NCBI GenBank assembly: GCA_018815325.1
Contig: JAHIYE010000014.1
Span: forward strand, 62,001-126,000
DNA length: 64,000 bases
Source: Gammaproteobacteria bacterium
GTDB taxonomy: Bacteria > Pseudomonadota > Gammaproteobacteria > Burkholderiales > Burkholderiaceae_C
Direction: 5' to 3'
Position numbers and translations under genes: made by a program. A model generated the notes under the pieces. That model saw nothing but the letters and a program-made list of their open reading frames with translations. It ran no database searches and was not told the DNA's origin. Numbering within the stretch: position 1 is the first letter of the stretch; every line of letters begins with the position of its first letter. Shown piece by piece: positions 9,673-18,910 of this stretch.

Positions 9673-11121
9673 ATGAGCGTTATGAAGCCCGCCGTCAAGA
9701 ATCAAGATTACGTTATCGCCGACCTGAGCCTAGCCCCCTGGGGCCGCAAAGAGCTGAACATTGCCGAGACCGAAATGCCCGGTCTGATGGCGATTCGTGA
9801 AGAGTTTGCCAAATCAAAGCCCTTGAAGGGCGCCCGCATTACCGGCTCCCTGCACATGACCATCCAGACCGGCGTGCTGGTCGAGACCCTACAGGCCCTA
9901 GGCGCTGAAGTGCGCTGGGCTTCGTGCAACATCTTTTCAACCCAGGACCATGCTGCTGCTGCACTGGTGGCTGCTGGCACGCCCGTGTTTGCCTACAAGG
10001 GCGAAAACCTGACCGACTACTGGGATTACACCCACCGCATTTTCGAGTTTGGCCCCAAAGGCTCCAAAACCGAAGGCCCGAACATGATTCTGGACGACGG
10101 TGGTGATGCCACCCTGCTGATGCACCTGGGCGCCAAGGCAGAGAAAAACATCAAGGTGCTGGCCAAGCCCGGCAGCGAAGAAGAGATCTGCCTGTTCAAG
10201 GCCATCAAGGCCAAGCTCAAGGTCGACCCGACCTGGTACAGCCGTCGTCTCAAGCACATCATCGGTGTGACCGAGGAAACCACCACGGGTGTGCTGCGCT
10301 TGAATGAAATGTCCGCCAAGGGCGAACTGGCGTTCCGCGCCATCAACGTCAACGACTCGGTGACCAAGAGCAAGTTTGACAACCTCTATGGCTGCCGCGA
10401 ATCCCTGGTCGACGCCATCAAGCGTGCCACCGATGTGATGATCGCCGGCAAGGTCGCGTTGGTGGCCGGCTACGGTGACGTGGGCAAGGGCTCGGCACAG
10501 GCCTTGCGTGCCCTGAGCGCCCAGGTGTGGGTCACCGAAATCGACCCCATCAACGCGTTGCAGGCTGCGATGGAAGGCTATAAGGTCGTGACCATGGAAT
10601 ACGCTGCTGACAAAGCCGATATCTTCGTGTCGGCCACCGGCAACAAGAATGTGATCAGCTACAAGCACATGGCCGCCATGAAGGACCAGGCAATCGTCTG
10701 CAACATTGGCCACTTCGACAATGAAATCGATGTTGCTTCGCTGGAAAAACTGAAGTGGGAAGAGATCAAGCCACAGGTTGATCACGTGATCTTCCCCGCC
10801 AAGGGCAAGAAGCCGGCCAAGCGCATCATCCTGCTGGCCAAGGGCCGCCTGGTGAACCTGGGCTGTGGCACCGGTCACCCCAGCTTCGTGATGTCGTCGA
10901 GCTTTGCCAATCAGACCATTGCCCAGATCGAACTGTTTACCAAGCCCAAGGATTACAAGTCAGGCAAGGTCTATGTGCTGCCCAAGCACCTCGATGAGAA
11001 AGTGGCGCGTCTGCACCTGAAGAAAGTTGGCGCGATGCTGTCCGAACTGACTGACGAACAGGCTGCCTACATCGGCGTTTCCAAGGCTGGCCCCTACAAA
11101 GCCGATACGTATCGCTATTGA
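9673..11121 (+). CDS. ahcY: Adenosylhomocysteinase (SAH hydrolase)
   Basis: Reversibly splits S-adenosylhomocysteine into adenosine and homocysteine, removing the product inhibitor of methyltransferases. Cytosolic, NAD-dependent. The 482-residue protein is full length for the bacterial type with the internal insertion. The NAD-binding loop [15 protein letters not shown] lies near residues 262-276, and the C-terminus KADTYRY is the typical tail that completes the neighbouring active site. The start ATG at 9673 follows GGAGTGA. The stop overlaps the tlyA start, so ahcY, tlyA and metF are probably one transcript under the SAH riboswitch. Confidence 0.98.
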   Translation: MSVMKPAVKNQDYVIADLSLAPWGRKELNIAETEMPGLMAIREEFAKSKPLKGARITGSLHMTIQTGVLVETLQALGAEVRWASCNIFSTQDHAAAALVAAGTPVFAYKGENLTDYWDYTHRIFEFGPKGSKTEGPNMILDDGGDATLLMHLGAKAEKNIKVLAKPGSEEEICLFKAIKAKLKVDPTWYSRRLKHIIGVTEETTTGVLRLNEMSAKGELAFRAINVNDSVTKSKFDNLYGCRESLVDAIKRATDVMIAGKVALVAGYGDVGKGSAQALRALSAQVWVTEIDPINALQAAMEGYKVVTMEYAADKADIFVSATGNKNVISYKHMAAMKDQAIVCNIGHFDNEIDVASLEKLKWEEIKPQVDHVIFPAKGKKPAKRIILLAKGRLVNLGCGTGHPSFVMSSSFANQTIAQIELFTKPKDYKSGKVYVLPKHLDEKVARLHLKKVGAMLSELTDEQAAYIGVSKAGPYKADTYRY

Positions 11122-11903
11122 TGCGGATTGACCAACTTCTCGTCCATCGCCAACTTGCCAGCACCCGCTCCCAGGCCCAGCGCCTGATCGCGGGTGGGGT
11201 GGAGTGGCTGCAGGGCGAGGCGTGGAAGCGCGTTGCCAAAAACGGCGACGAGGTGCCGGACGATGCGCAGGTGCGTCTGCTTGATGATGCAGAGGCACGC
11301 TATGTGTCTCGCGGTGGCCTCAAGCTGGAAGCTGCACTCAAGCACACAGGTTTGCAGGTCGCAGGCCTGATGTGCCTGGATGTGGGGCAGTCCACCGGCG
11401 GCTTTACCGATTGCCTGTTGCAGCACGGAGCTGTCCGCGTGGTGGGGATCGATGTCGGTCAGGCGCAGTTGCATCCCAGCTTGAGAAACGACGAACGCGT
11501 GCTGTGCATCGAGAAGGTCAATGCGCGGGACGCCGAGGCGATCGCCGATGCGCTCGTTGGCGACGAATTGTTCGAGTCGGGCTTCGATCTGCTGGTGGGC
11601 GATTTGTCCTTCATCTCGCAAACCCTGGTGCTGCCCGCGATCGTGCCGTTGCTCAAGGACGACGGCCACCTGCTGATGCTGGTCAAGCCGCAGTTCGAGC
11701 TGCAGCCCGGTCAGGTGGGCAAGGGGGGCATCGTGCGTGATGCATCGCTCTATCCCTTTATCGAGCAACGACTGCGTGATGCCTGCCAGGCATTGGGCCT
11801 GACAGTGCGGGACTGGTTCGACTCCCCGATCGAGGGCGGCGACGGCAACCGCGAGTTCTTCATTTATGCGACCAAAGACAAGGCAACAGGAGAGGCGCCA
11901 TGA
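11121..11903 (+). CDS. tlyA: TlyA-family rRNA 2'-O-methyltransferase
   Basis: S4-domain plus FtsJ-like methyltransferase; known TlyA proteins 2'-O-methylate cytidines of 16S and/or 23S rRNA. The S4 domain occupies residues 1-60 ([20 protein letters not shown]), and the SAM-binding stretch LDVGQSTGGFTDCLLQ lies near residue 84. The start is the ATG at 11121, sharing one base with the ahcY stop (TGATG), a sign of translational coupling; an in-frame TTG three bases earlier is less likely. The 3' end overlaps metF by four bases. Its place between two methyl-cycle genes links a SAM-using enzyme to SAH removal. 260 residues. Confidence 0.93.
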   Translation: MRIDQLLVHRQLASTRSQAQRLIAGGVEWLQGEAWKRVAKNGDEVPDDAQVRLLDDAEARYVSRGGLKLEAALKHTGLQVAGLMCLDVGQSTGGFTDCLLQHGAVRVVGIDVGQAQLHPSLRNDERVLCIEKVNARDAEAIADALVGDELFESGFDLLVGDLSFISQTLVLPAIVPLLKDDGHLLMLVKPQFELQPGQVGKGGIVRDASLYPFIEQRLRDACQALGLTVRDWFDSPIEGGDGNREFFIYATKDKATGEAP

Positions 11904-12739
11904 CTGAGCCAACCCGATTCCCCATCAGCATTGAATTTTTCCCTCCCAAGACGCCCGAAGGCATGGACAAGCTTCGTAACGTGCGCCAGCAGCTCTATGC
12001 GCTGAAGCCCGAGTTCTGTTCGGTCACGTTTGGCGCGGGTGGTTCGACCCAGGAAGGCACATTCGCCACGGTGCGCGAGATCCTGGCCGAAGGGGGGGAG
12101 GCGGCCTCGCATATCTCGTGTATCGGGGCGACCAAATCCACCGTGCGCGAACAGCTGGCTACCTTGAAGGCCATGGGCCTCAAACGCCTGGTGACCCTGC
12201 GAGGCGACCTGCCCAGTGGCTATGGCCTGGGCGGCGAGTTCCATTACGCGAGCGATCTCGTGAGTTTCATCCGGGCCGAAACGGGTGACGACTTTCATAT
12301 CGAGGTGGCGGCCTACCCCGAGGTGCACCCGCAGGCCAAGTCGCCGGCTTCAGACATGCAGGCTTTTGTCACCAAGGTCAAGGCAGGTGCGGACTCGGCC
12401 ATCACCCAGTACTTCTACAACGCGGATGCCTATTTCCACTTTGTCGAGGAGGCGGATGCATTGGGTGTGACGGTACCGGTGGTGCCCGGCATCATGCCCA
12501 TCACCAGTTCGACGCAACTGCTGCGCTTTTCCGATGCCTGTGGTGCAGAAATCCCGCGCTGGATCCGTCTGCGACTGCAAAGTTTTGGCGACGATACGGC
12601 CTCCATCAAATCCTTCGGCCTTGATGTGGTGACCAACCTGTGCGAGCAACTGCGCGCAGGCGGCGCTCCGGGACTGCACTTCTACAGCATGAACCAGAGT
12701 GCCGCGACCGTGGCGCTTTGCCAGCGTCTGGGTTTGTAA
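11900..12739 (+). CDS. metF: 5,10-methylenetetrahydrofolate reductase
   Basis: Flavoenzyme that reduces methylene-THF to 5-methyl-THF, the methyl donor for methionine synthesis from homocysteine. Cytosolic TIM barrel of 279 residues. The N-terminal strand ISIEFFPPKTPEG contains the conserved catalytic Glu (about residue 12) and is followed by CSVTFGAGGST. The ATG overlaps the tlyA stop as ATGA. With ahcY upstream it completes a methionine-cycle operon: SAH is cleared to homocysteine and methyl-THF is supplied to remethylate it. It converges on the EamA gene. Confidence 0.97.
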   Translation: MTEPTRFPISIEFFPPKTPEGMDKLRNVRQQLYALKPEFCSVTFGAGGSTQEGTFATVREILAEGGEAASHISCIGATKSTVREQLATLKAMGLKRLVTLRGDLPSGYGLGGEFHYASDLVSFIRAETGDDFHIEVAAYPEVHPQAKSPASDMQAFVTKVKAGADSAITQYFYNADAYFHFVEEADALGVTVPVVPGIMPITSSTQLLRFSDACGAEIPRWIRLRLQSFGDDTASIKSFGLDVVTNLCEQLRAGGAPGLHFYSMNQSAATVALCQRLGL

Positions 12740-12756
12740 GCCCCGATTGGATGGCC

Positions 12757-13653
12757 TTAGCGCGAAGGCCGGGTGACCAGGTAGATGCCCGGCAGCACGA
12801 GGGCCATGCCCCAGGCATGAAAAGCGTGCAGGGATTCGCCCAGCACCAACCAGGCCATGACGGCCGCGTAAATGGGTGCCAGGTAGAGCACCACGCTGAC
12901 CTGTGCGGCGCCCAGCTCACGCTGCATCACCGAGTAGGCCAGGTAGGCCCCATAGCCCGGGAATAAGGCCGCTGCCACTGCCAGTCCAAAGCCCTGGCCA
13001 GTGAGAATGGGCAGAGGGTTGAACACCGCCTCCCAGACCGCAAAGGGCAGGATGACCAACACGCCGGCAAAGCTGATGGCGGCCAGGCGGGCTGCGGCCC
13101 CGAGCGGGCTGGCCCATTTTTTCAGCAGCAGTGAATAGGCTGTCCATGACAAGGTGGCAGCCAGAATCCAGCCGTCCCCCGGTACCAGTTGCACGCTGGC
13201 CAGCGCCTGCCACTGGCCCTTGAGCACCACGTGCACCACGCCAGCCAGCGCCAGCGCCACGCCGCAGGCCTGTAGCAATTTGAAGCGCTCCTTCAGCCAG
13301 ATGGCAGAGGCGGCAACAATCAATACGGGCGAGATGGCATAGATGAGCGCGATGTTGAGGGCGCTGGTGGTACGGCCACCCACGTAGACCCAGGCGCCAC
13401 AAATCCACATGCCCAGCGCGCCGAGCACCACGTAGTGCTTCCAGTCGGCCAGAATCTGTCGCCGGTGGGTCCAGAGCTCAGACCGTGCGCCCAGGGCAAA
13501 CAAGAAACTCGCCATGAGCCAGCGCAGCAACGCCAGCAGGTTGGGCTCAATGACGCCGGGGGCACTGCGAGCCACCAGGTAGTTGACAGTCCACAACGCA
13601 GGCGTGATGAAGATCAACGCTATGGCAAAACGGTGGCGGGAGAGTGTGTGCAT
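12757..13653 (-). CDS. EamA/DMT-family transporter
   Basis: Inner-membrane carrier of the drug/metabolite transporter superfamily, with about ten hydrophobic segments arranged as two EamA repeats (roughly residues 8-142 and 158-293). The end of the first repeat is IYAISPVLIVAASAIWLKER and the second ends with LYLAPIYAAVMAWLVLGE, the characteristic EamA helix-and-charged-loop pattern. Length is 298 residues. Members export amino acids or other metabolites; the substrate cannot be read from sequence. The gene is convergent with metF and has no clear operon partner. Confidence 0.88.
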   Translation of the reverse strand: MHTLSRHRFAIALIFITPALWTVNYLVARSAPGVIEPNLLALLRWLMASFLFALGARSELWTHRRQILADWKHYVVLGALGMWICGAWVYVGGRTTSALNIALIYAISPVLIVAASAIWLKERFKLLQACGVALALAGVVHVVLKGQWQALASVQLVPGDGWILAATLSWTAYSLLLKKWASPLGAAARLAAISFAGVLVILPFAVWEAVFNPLPILTGQGFGLAVAAALFPGYGAYLAYSVMQRELGAAQVSVVLYLAPIYAAVMAWLVLGESLHAFHAWGMALVLPGIYLVTRPSR

Positions 13654-13725
13654 GGAGGTTGCGCCCGTGGCGGGCTGCCGGAGGCGCGGCGTGGGCGAAT
13701 GTCGGGTGCTTTCTTCGACTCGTTC

Positions 13726-14640
13726 TCAGCCGCCGGCATCCAGCGTGAAGCCGGCATGGCGGTCCTGGGCGAGTAGCAGTGCCATTTGCGGCAGGGCGGC
13801 CTGCAGAGCGGCCTTGAGTGTATGCGGCGGGTTGATGATGAACATGCCGCTGGCAGGCAGTCCCGGGCGTTTGGTGTCACCTGCAGCGTCGGTCGTGACC
13901 TTGCTGGATTTGACGGTCAGCGTGGCGTTGAGCCAGCTTTTGCCCGCCTTGACGGCGAGGGTCTTGAGCTTGCGCGGTATATCGTGTGCTTCGGGGCGCG
14001 GGATGAGCGGATACCAGACGGCGTAGGTGCCGGTGGCAAAGCGCTTGAGCGAATCGGCGGCCATGGCCGGTACGCGCGCATAGTCGCTCTTGATCTCGTA
14101 GCTCGGATCGCTCAGCACGAGCGCGCGTCGCGCTGGCGGAGGCAGGAATTTCTTGATGCCTTCAAAGCCGTCCTCCATCAATACTGCGATCTGGCGCCCG
14201 GCGTCCAGCTGGGCAATGTTGGCAGACAGGGTTTTCGCATCCGTGGGGTGCAACTCGAAGAGTTTGAGCTTGTCCCGCTCGCGCAAGAGGCGGTGGATGA
14301 TGAAAGGCGAGCCCGGATAGACGCGCCGGCTGCCCTTGGCATTGAACTCGGCCACCAAGTCCAGATAGTCCTGCAGGGCGGGCGCCAAGCCACCAGCCAG
14401 CAGCGGGCTGGCCGCCTCCTTGGCTGGAATCTGGGTCAGGCGCAGAAAGCCATCAGCGGCTTCGCCGCTGGTCTCGGCATAGTCGCCGTCGAGCCGGTAC
14501 AGGCCGGCGCCGGCATGTGTGTCGAGCACTGTCAGTGCGGCCGGCTTTTCGGTCAGATGGCGTAGAACGGCAATGAGCGTGGTGTGCTTGAGCACATCGG
14601 CATGGTTGCCTGCATGAAAGGCGTGGCGGTAACTGAACAT
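13726..14640 (-). CDS. rlmJ: 23S rRNA (adenine-2030-N6)-methyltransferase
   Basis: SAM-dependent N6-methyltransferase that modifies A2030 of 23S rRNA. The N-terminus MFSYRHAFHAGNHADVLKH is diagnostic for RlmJ. The catalytic DPPY-type motif reads SDPSYEIKSDY, with Ser in place of the second Pro. The protein has 304 residues, somewhat longer than the E. coli form of about 280. It is divergent from the kinase gene, with about 100 bases between the two starts that must hold both promoters. Confidence 0.95.
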   Translation of the reverse strand: MFSYRHAFHAGNHADVLKHTTLIAVLRHLTEKPAALTVLDTHAGAGLYRLDGDYAETSGEAADGFLRLTQIPAKEAASPLLAGGLAPALQDYLDLVAEFNAKGSRRVYPGSPFIIHRLLRERDKLKLFELHPTDAKTLSANIAQLDAGRQIAVLMEDGFEGIKKFLPPPARRALVLSDPSYEIKSDYARVPAMAADSLKRFATGTYAVWYPLIPRPEAHDIPRKLKTLAVKAGKSWLNATLTVKSSKVTTDAAGDTKRPGLPASGMFIINPPHTLKAALQAALPQMALLLAQDRHAGFTLDAGG

Positions 14641-14738
14641 ATCCCCCTATGTTAACGAGGCGGCGGCACATTCGGTTACGAATGATTCGCGCGGACGGGG
14701 CTGACTTGCCGGTTTGAGGTCATCAAGCGGCGTGATAC

Positions 14739-16547
14739 ATGCAAAAATCCAAGACCATGCCAGAGATTTCTCCGTCCACTGTTGCCTCCTCTGCCCCGAC
14801 GGTCGCGCATACCGACGCGTTGCCAGCTGGTGTGCGGCTGCATGAGTTCGAAATCCTTGACTTGTTGGGCGTGGGAGGTTTTGGCATGGTTTACCGTGCC
14901 TATGACCACTCTCTGCAGCGCACGGTGGCGATCAAGGAGTACATGCCATCAGCGCTTGCAGGACGGATCTCGGGACATCACGTGTCCATTCGCTCCTCTG
15001 GCGATCAGGAAACCTATCAGACCGGGCTCAAATCATTTGTGGCGGAAGCGCGCCTGCTGGCGCAGTTTGACCATCCGTCCCTTGTCAAGGTGTACCGTTT
15101 CTGGGAGGCCAACAATACAGCCTACATGGTCATGCCACTGTACAGAGGCATGACCTTCAGACAGGCCCGCAGCCTGATGCAGAGTCCACCGCCAGAGGAC
15201 TGGTTGCGCAAGGTGCTGTGGCCAATTCTGCAGGCGCTCAAGTACCTGCACGAGAACAAGACCGTGCACCGGGATGTGTCGCCAGACAACATCTTTCTGC
15301 AGGACCTTGGCCCACCGGTGCTGTTGGATCTCGGCGCGGCGCGGCGCGCCATCACGGACAGAAGCCACAAGCACACGGCGATCCTGAAGGTCAATTACGC
15401 GCCGATCGAACAGTATGCAGATGCCGTCGACATGCAGCAGGGGCCCTGGACCGACCTGTATTCCCTGGCGGCCGTGGTGCACGGCTGTCTCTGCAACAAG
15501 CCACCACTCCCCGCTACATTCCGTGTCCTGCGTGACCGTTTGCCAACATTTGCCAGCGTGACGCAGACTGTTCATGCGCATTTCGGGCTCAACTACTCCG
15601 CCGAATTTGTCCGAGCCATCGAACATGCGCTGGCGATACAGCCACAGGACAGGCCTCAGGATGTGCCGGCGTTCTTAAGTGAAATGGCCTTGCAGGCTCC
15701 CGAGGAGGGCTTTCGGTTTGCATGGAGAGAGGGCTTTGCCAACTTGCAGGCACCGCATCCAGAAAGCGCAGTAGCTGATGCCGTGACCCAGCCCAGGGGT
15801 GCTGCATCCGATGAGGTCACGCAAAAGCTCAAAACCCTGGCGCAGGAGCCAACCAGTCCTCAAGCGCTTGAAGCGCCCGTGGACGATGACGCGTCGTTGA
15901 CTTCGGACTCCTTGTTCCCAGACACCGCGATCCAGTCGTCCAGGGTTGATCACCCATCCAGCTCCGGCGCGCCTGGCGGGCGGTCCACCGCCAGTGGGCA
16001 CAAGATCATTTTTACTGCTGCGGCCGGTGTCTTGCTGGCCGGGTTTGCGTACTGGGGGCTGAAAAGTCCTGCCAGTGTGGCCAGCAGCAGTCGACCGGGA
16101 ACCGAACAGGCACCTGTTTTGCCGAAAAAGGCCAATGTTGTCTTGCCCCAGGCCGTGCCGCTGCAGGCTGCAGAACCAGACACCCGCAAACGCATGGCTT
16201 CCCCCCAACCTGAAGAGCCCAAAACCAGGCCATGGCTGAGTGTGGTGCCACCGCCAAGCCCTGCCGCAACCCCAGTAGCCAGCAGAAAACCAGAGCCTGC
16301 GACGGTTAAACCAGCGACGGTGGACACGCTGAAGGTCCGGCCCGAAGCGGTTGACCTGAAAGCGATTCCGAAGGAAAAATCTTCATTATCTAAAGCAGGC
16401 CCGGAAGAAGTGTGTGCCAACACCAACTTCCTGCTTCGGCCTATGTGTCACTTTAAAGAGTGTGAAAAACCTGAGTTTTATGCATTGCCTTTTTGTGTGG
16501 AAAGCCGCAAGCACTGGCAAGACAGCGCCAAACTCAATAAACCCTGA
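14739..16547 (+). CDS. Membrane-anchored Ser/Thr protein kinase with periplasmic C-terminal domain
   Basis: Eukaryote-like kinase. The cytosolic kinase domain spans about residues 38-310: glycine loop LGVGGFGMVYRAYD at 43-56, VAIK lysine at 66, catalytic loop HRDVSPDNIFL near 176 and metal-binding DLG near 196. The usual HRDxKxxN lysine is Ser (HRDVSPDN), a variant frequent among bacterial kinases. A Pro/Ala-rich linker leads to one membrane helix near 421-440 (IIFTAAAGVLLAGFAYWGL). A Pro/Lys-rich stretch follows, then a tail containing four cysteines (VCANTNFLLRPMCHFKECEK and a later Cys), presumably periplasmic. No cognate phosphatase or forkhead protein is adjacent, so targets are unknown. 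602 residues. Confidence 0.9.
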   Translation: MQKSKTMPEISPSTVASSAPTVAHTDALPAGVRLHEFEILDLLGVGGFGMVYRAYDHSLQRTVAIKEYMPSALAGRISGHHVSIRSSGDQETYQTGLKSFVAEARLLAQFDHPSLVKVYRFWEANNTAYMVMPLYRGMTFRQARSLMQSPPPEDWLRKVLWPILQALKYLHENKTVHRDVSPDNIFLQDLGPPVLLDLGAARRAITDRSHKHTAILKVNYAPIEQYADAVDMQQGPWTDLYSLAAVVHGCLCNKPPLPATFRVLRDRLPTFASVTQTVHAHFGLNYSAEFVRAIEHALAIQPQDRPQDVPAFLSEMALQAPEEGFRFAWREGFANLQAPHPESAVADAVTQPRGAASDEVTQKLKTLAQEPTSPQALEAPVDDDASLTSDSLFPDTAIQSSRVDHPSSSGAPGGRSTASGHKIIFTAAAGVLLAGFAYWGLKSPASVASSSRPGTEQAPVLPKKANVVLPQAVPLQAAEPDTRKRMASPQPEEPKTRPWLSVVPPPSPAATPVASRKPEPATVKPATVDTLKVRPEAVDLKAIPKEKSSLSKAGPEEVCANTNFLLRPMCHFKECEKPEFYALPFCVESRKHWQDSAKLNKP

Positions 16548-16580
16548 GGCGCACCTTGTGCAGATCCGCACAAACAGTAG

Positions 16581-16608
16581 TTGGTGAAATCCCCAGTTTT
16601 TGTATAAT
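16581..16608 (+). promoter_or_regulatory. Promoter of the rplM-rpsI operon
   Basis: A -35-like TTGGTG (16581-16586) and a perfect TATAAT (16603-16608) are separated by 16 bases. Transcription from here leaves a leader of about 160 bases before rplM, including a hairpin CCAACC/GGTTGG at 16734-16750 just ahead of the ribosome-binding region. Such a leader could serve autoregulation by L13; this is inference. Confidence 0.7.
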
Positions 16609-16776
16609 CAAAGGCTTCGCAGCGAATTTGCAGCTCCGCGGCGAAGTTTCATTCCCACCTAAGAGGTCCCCACTATCCGTCTCGTACGGGCAGAAAGAAG
16701 GAACGCCGACCGTGGAAAAGAGCAGCAAGGAAGCCAACCCCTTAGGTTGGACAAACCCTCATTTTCGAGAAAACTC

Positions 16777-17208
16777 ATGACTACTACGTTCAGCGCAAAA
16801 CCCGCTGACGTGAAGCACGAGTGGTTTGTGATTGACGCCACCGATAAGGTGCTCGGACGAGTAGCCAGCGAAGTTGCTCTCCGTTTGCGCGGCAAACACA
16901 AGGCCATTTATACGCCTCACGTCGATACCGGTGACTTCATCGTCATCATCAATGCAGCCCAGCTGCGTGTCACCGGCGCCAAGCCGCTTGACAAGGTGTA
17001 CTACCGTCACTCGGGCTACCCCGGCGGTATCACTGCAACCAACTTCCGTGACATGCAAGCCAAGCATCCTGGCCGCGCTTTGGAAAAAGCCGTCAAGGGC
17101 ATGCTGCCGAAAGGCCCGCTCGGCTACGCCATGATCAAGAAGCTCAAGGTGTACGGTGGTGCTGAGCACCCGCACACTGCCCAGCAACCCAAAGTGTTGG
17201 ACATCTAA
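16777..17208 (+). CDS. rplM: 50S ribosomal protein L13
   Basis: Early-assembling large-subunit protein. The start at 16777 ([16 protein letters not shown]) is chosen over the upstream in-frame TTG at 16747 because it gives the normal L13 N-terminus and 143 residues, and GAGA precedes it. The conserved core YRHSGYPGG and the C-terminal block [16 protein letters not shown] are present. It forms the standard operon with rpsI, ten bases downstream. Confidence 0.98.
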   Translation: MTTTFSAKPADVKHEWFVIDATDKVLGRVASEVALRLRGKHKAIYTPHVDTGDFIVIINAAQLRVTGAKPLDKVYYRHSGYPGGITATNFRDMQAKHPGRALEKAVKGMLPKGPLGYAMIKKLKVYGGAEHPHTAQQPKVLDI

Positions 17209-17218
17209 GGAGCTTTAA

Positions 17219-17611
17219 ATGATTGGTGAATGGAACAATGGCACCGGCCGTCGCAAATCCAGCGTCGCCCGCGTGTTTCTGAAAAAAGGCACGGGCAAAA
17301 TCACGGTCAATGGCAAGGACATCGAGAATTTCTTCGGTCGTCAAACCTCGATCATGATCTGCAAGCAGCCCCTCATGCTGACCAACCATGCCGAATCTTT
17401 CGACATCATGGTCAACGTGGCAGGTGGTGGTGAGTCCGGTCAGGCGGGCGCAACCCGTCACGGCATTACCCGTGCCCTGATTGACTACGACGCATCGCTC
17501 AAGCCGGCATTGAGCCAGGCCGGCTTTGTGACTCGCGATGCTCGCGAAGTCGAGCGCAAGAAGGTCGGCCTGCACGGTGCACGTCGACGCAAACAGTTCA
17601 GCAAGCGTTAA
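17219..17611 (+). CDS. rpsI: 30S ribosomal protein S9
   Basis: Small-subunit protein whose C-terminal tail reaches the P-site tRNA. The family pattern is complete: [14 protein letters not shown] near the N-terminus, [15 protein letters not shown] in the middle and the basic end [11 protein letters not shown]. It has 130 residues. A strong AAGGAG (17207-17212) lies seven bases before the ATG and overlaps the rplM stop. An intrinsic terminator follows. Confidence 0.98.
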   Translation: MIGEWNNGTGRRKSSVARVFLKKGTGKITVNGKDIENFFGRQTSIMICKQPLMLTNHAESFDIMVNVAGGGESGQAGATRHGITRALIDYDASLKPALSQAGFVTRDAREVERKKVGLHGARRRKQFSKR

Positions 17612-17636
17612 TCGCCGACAAATTGTTGCAATACAG

Positions 17637-17670
17637 CAGCCGCCGATACGAAAGTTTCGGCGGCTGTTTT
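17637..17670 (+). terminator. Intrinsic terminator of rplM-rpsI
   Basis: A perfect ten-base stem CAGCCGCCGA / TCGGCGGCTG with a ten-base loop is followed by TTTT and sits 26 bases after the rpsI stop. Confidence 0.88.
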
Positions 17671-17696
17671 CATTGGGCTGCTAGACTTGCCCTTCC

Positions 17697-18425
17697 ATGC
17701 GTTTTCGTTTGCTTCGTCGCCGTTTGACCATCAGTGCCCCGCGCATGGCTGTGCGCAGTGCCTTGCCTTGGCCTTTTCGATGGGCCGTGCTGGCGCTTGT
17801 ATTGGGCTTCAGTGCTGCCATCGCCCTGTGGGCGTTCGAGTTCGGCAAAGACATTGCGGGCCTCGATAAGGATGCCAAAGAAACGGTGATCGAATTGCGG
17901 GGCGAATTGCATGCGCTGCGTGAGGATGTGGAGCGACTGACCAAGGAGCGCAATGCCGCCCAGTCGGTTGCCAATACCTCGGACACCCTGCTGACCGCTG
18001 AAAAGGCGGTGCAGGAGCAGTTGATGGCGCAGAACAAGCAGCTGGAAGCCGAAAACAGGTCCTTGCGCGACGACCTCGGGTTTTTCGAAAAGCTGATCCC
18101 TTCCGTCACGAGCGAAGGCTTGTCCATTCGCGGACTCCAGGCGGAAGTGCTGAGTGGGGGGCAGGTAAAATGGCAGGTTCTGGTGATTCAACCCCAGAAG
18201 AACGCCCAGGAATTCAATGGCCGGCTTGAACTCACATTCAACGGCATGCGCAACGGCAAACCATGGACCATGGGCTTGTCAGGAGGCCCTCGCACGATCA
18301 AGCTCAAGCAGTATGGCCGGATGGAGGGCATTGTTGATCTGCCACCGGACGTGGTGCTGCAGGCCGTTTCGGCCAAGGTGATGGACGGTAACGTGACCAA
18401 GGCAGTCCAGTCAATCAAGCTGTGA
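17697..18425 (+). CDS. DUF6776-like membrane protein with coiled coil
   Basis: Protein of unknown function. It has a very basic N-terminus (six Arg in the first ten residues), one membrane helix at about residues 28-47, a long coiled coil at about 60-122 (heptad-rich, many Glu/Lys/Gln) and a compact beta-rich C-terminal domain. The topology suggests one inner-membrane helix with the rest in the periplasm. Its stop overlaps the upstream frame of the bactofilin gene, so the two are probably co-transcribed, and this neighbourhood suggests a role in the cell envelope or cytoskeleton. The family name is assigned from overall resemblance. 242 residues. Confidence 0.75.
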   Translation: MRFRLLRRRLTISAPRMAVRSALPWPFRWAVLALVLGFSAAIALWAFEFGKDIAGLDKDAKETVIELRGELHALREDVERLTKERNAAQSVANTSDTLLTAEKAVQEQLMAQNKQLEAENRSLRDDLGFFEKLIPSVTSEGLSIRGLQAEVLSGGQVKWQVLVIQPQKNAQEFNGRLELTFNGMRNGKPWTMGLSGGPRTIKLKQYGRMEGIVDLPPDVVLQAVSAKVMDGNVTKAVQSIKL

Positions 18426-18448
18426 TGGCTGCAAACCAGGAGACAAAC

Positions 18449-18844
18449 ATGTTCAACAAGAAGAAACAACCCCCCATCAAGAGCCTGGTCGCTGAAGGCA
18501 GCCAGATCGACGGGAATTTCACGTTTTCCGAAGGCTTGCGGGTGGATGGCGTGATGGTTGGCGATGTGCTGACCAACGAGAGCCAGCCGAGCATTCTGGT
18601 GGTTTCCGAGACCGCCACCATCACCGGAGCGATCCATGCCGATCACATCATCATCAACGGCACCATCAAGGGGCCGGTCTATGCCAACCTGATGCTCGAA
18701 CTCCAGCCCAAGGCCCGGATCGAGGGCGATGTGCACTATGCCGCTCTGGAAATGCACCAGGGCGCGATCATTGCGGGGCAATTGCGTCCGATCGTGGCGG
18801 GCGAGGAAAAGCCCACACTCAAATTAGCGGCAAATAACAACTAG
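18449..18844 (+). CDS. Bactofilin family cytoskeletal protein
   Basis: Self-polymerising beta-helical scaffold that in other bacteria positions cell-wall enzymes. The protein of 131 residues has a short Lys-rich N-tail (MFNKKKQ), then repeated turns typical of the bactofilin core such as GSQIDGNFTFSEGLRVDGV and GAIHADHIIINGTIKG. The ATG at 18449 is chosen over the upstream open frame from 18422 because AGGAGA lies five bases before it. It sits between a membrane coiled-coil gene and erpA. The M23 peptidase nearby (20416-21819) is the kind of partner bactofilins recruit, but that link is inference. Confidence 0.9.
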   Translation: MFNKKKQPPIKSLVAEGSQIDGNFTFSEGLRVDGVMVGDVLTNESQPSILVVSETATITGAIHADHIIINGTIKGPVYANLMLELQPKARIEGDVHYAALEMHQGAIIAGQLRPIVAGEEKPTLKLAANNN

Positions 18845-18861
18845 CTGAATGCCTGAGCGAT

Positions 18862-18889
18862 TTGCTGTAGTATTAAACAGATAGATAAG
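18862..18889 (+). promoter_or_regulatory. Candidate erpA promoter
   Basis: TTGCTG (18862-18867) and GATAAG (18884-18889) are 16 bases apart in an AT-rich pocket ahead of erpA. The match is only moderate. Confidence 0.35.
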
Positions 18890-18910
18890 TCAAATTGATT
18901 GGAGTTGCCC

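Noticed and set aside
12753-12770. GGCCTT/AAGGCC hairpin between metF and the EamA gene
   Set aside because: Short stem, no T-run, and part of it is the EamA stop region.
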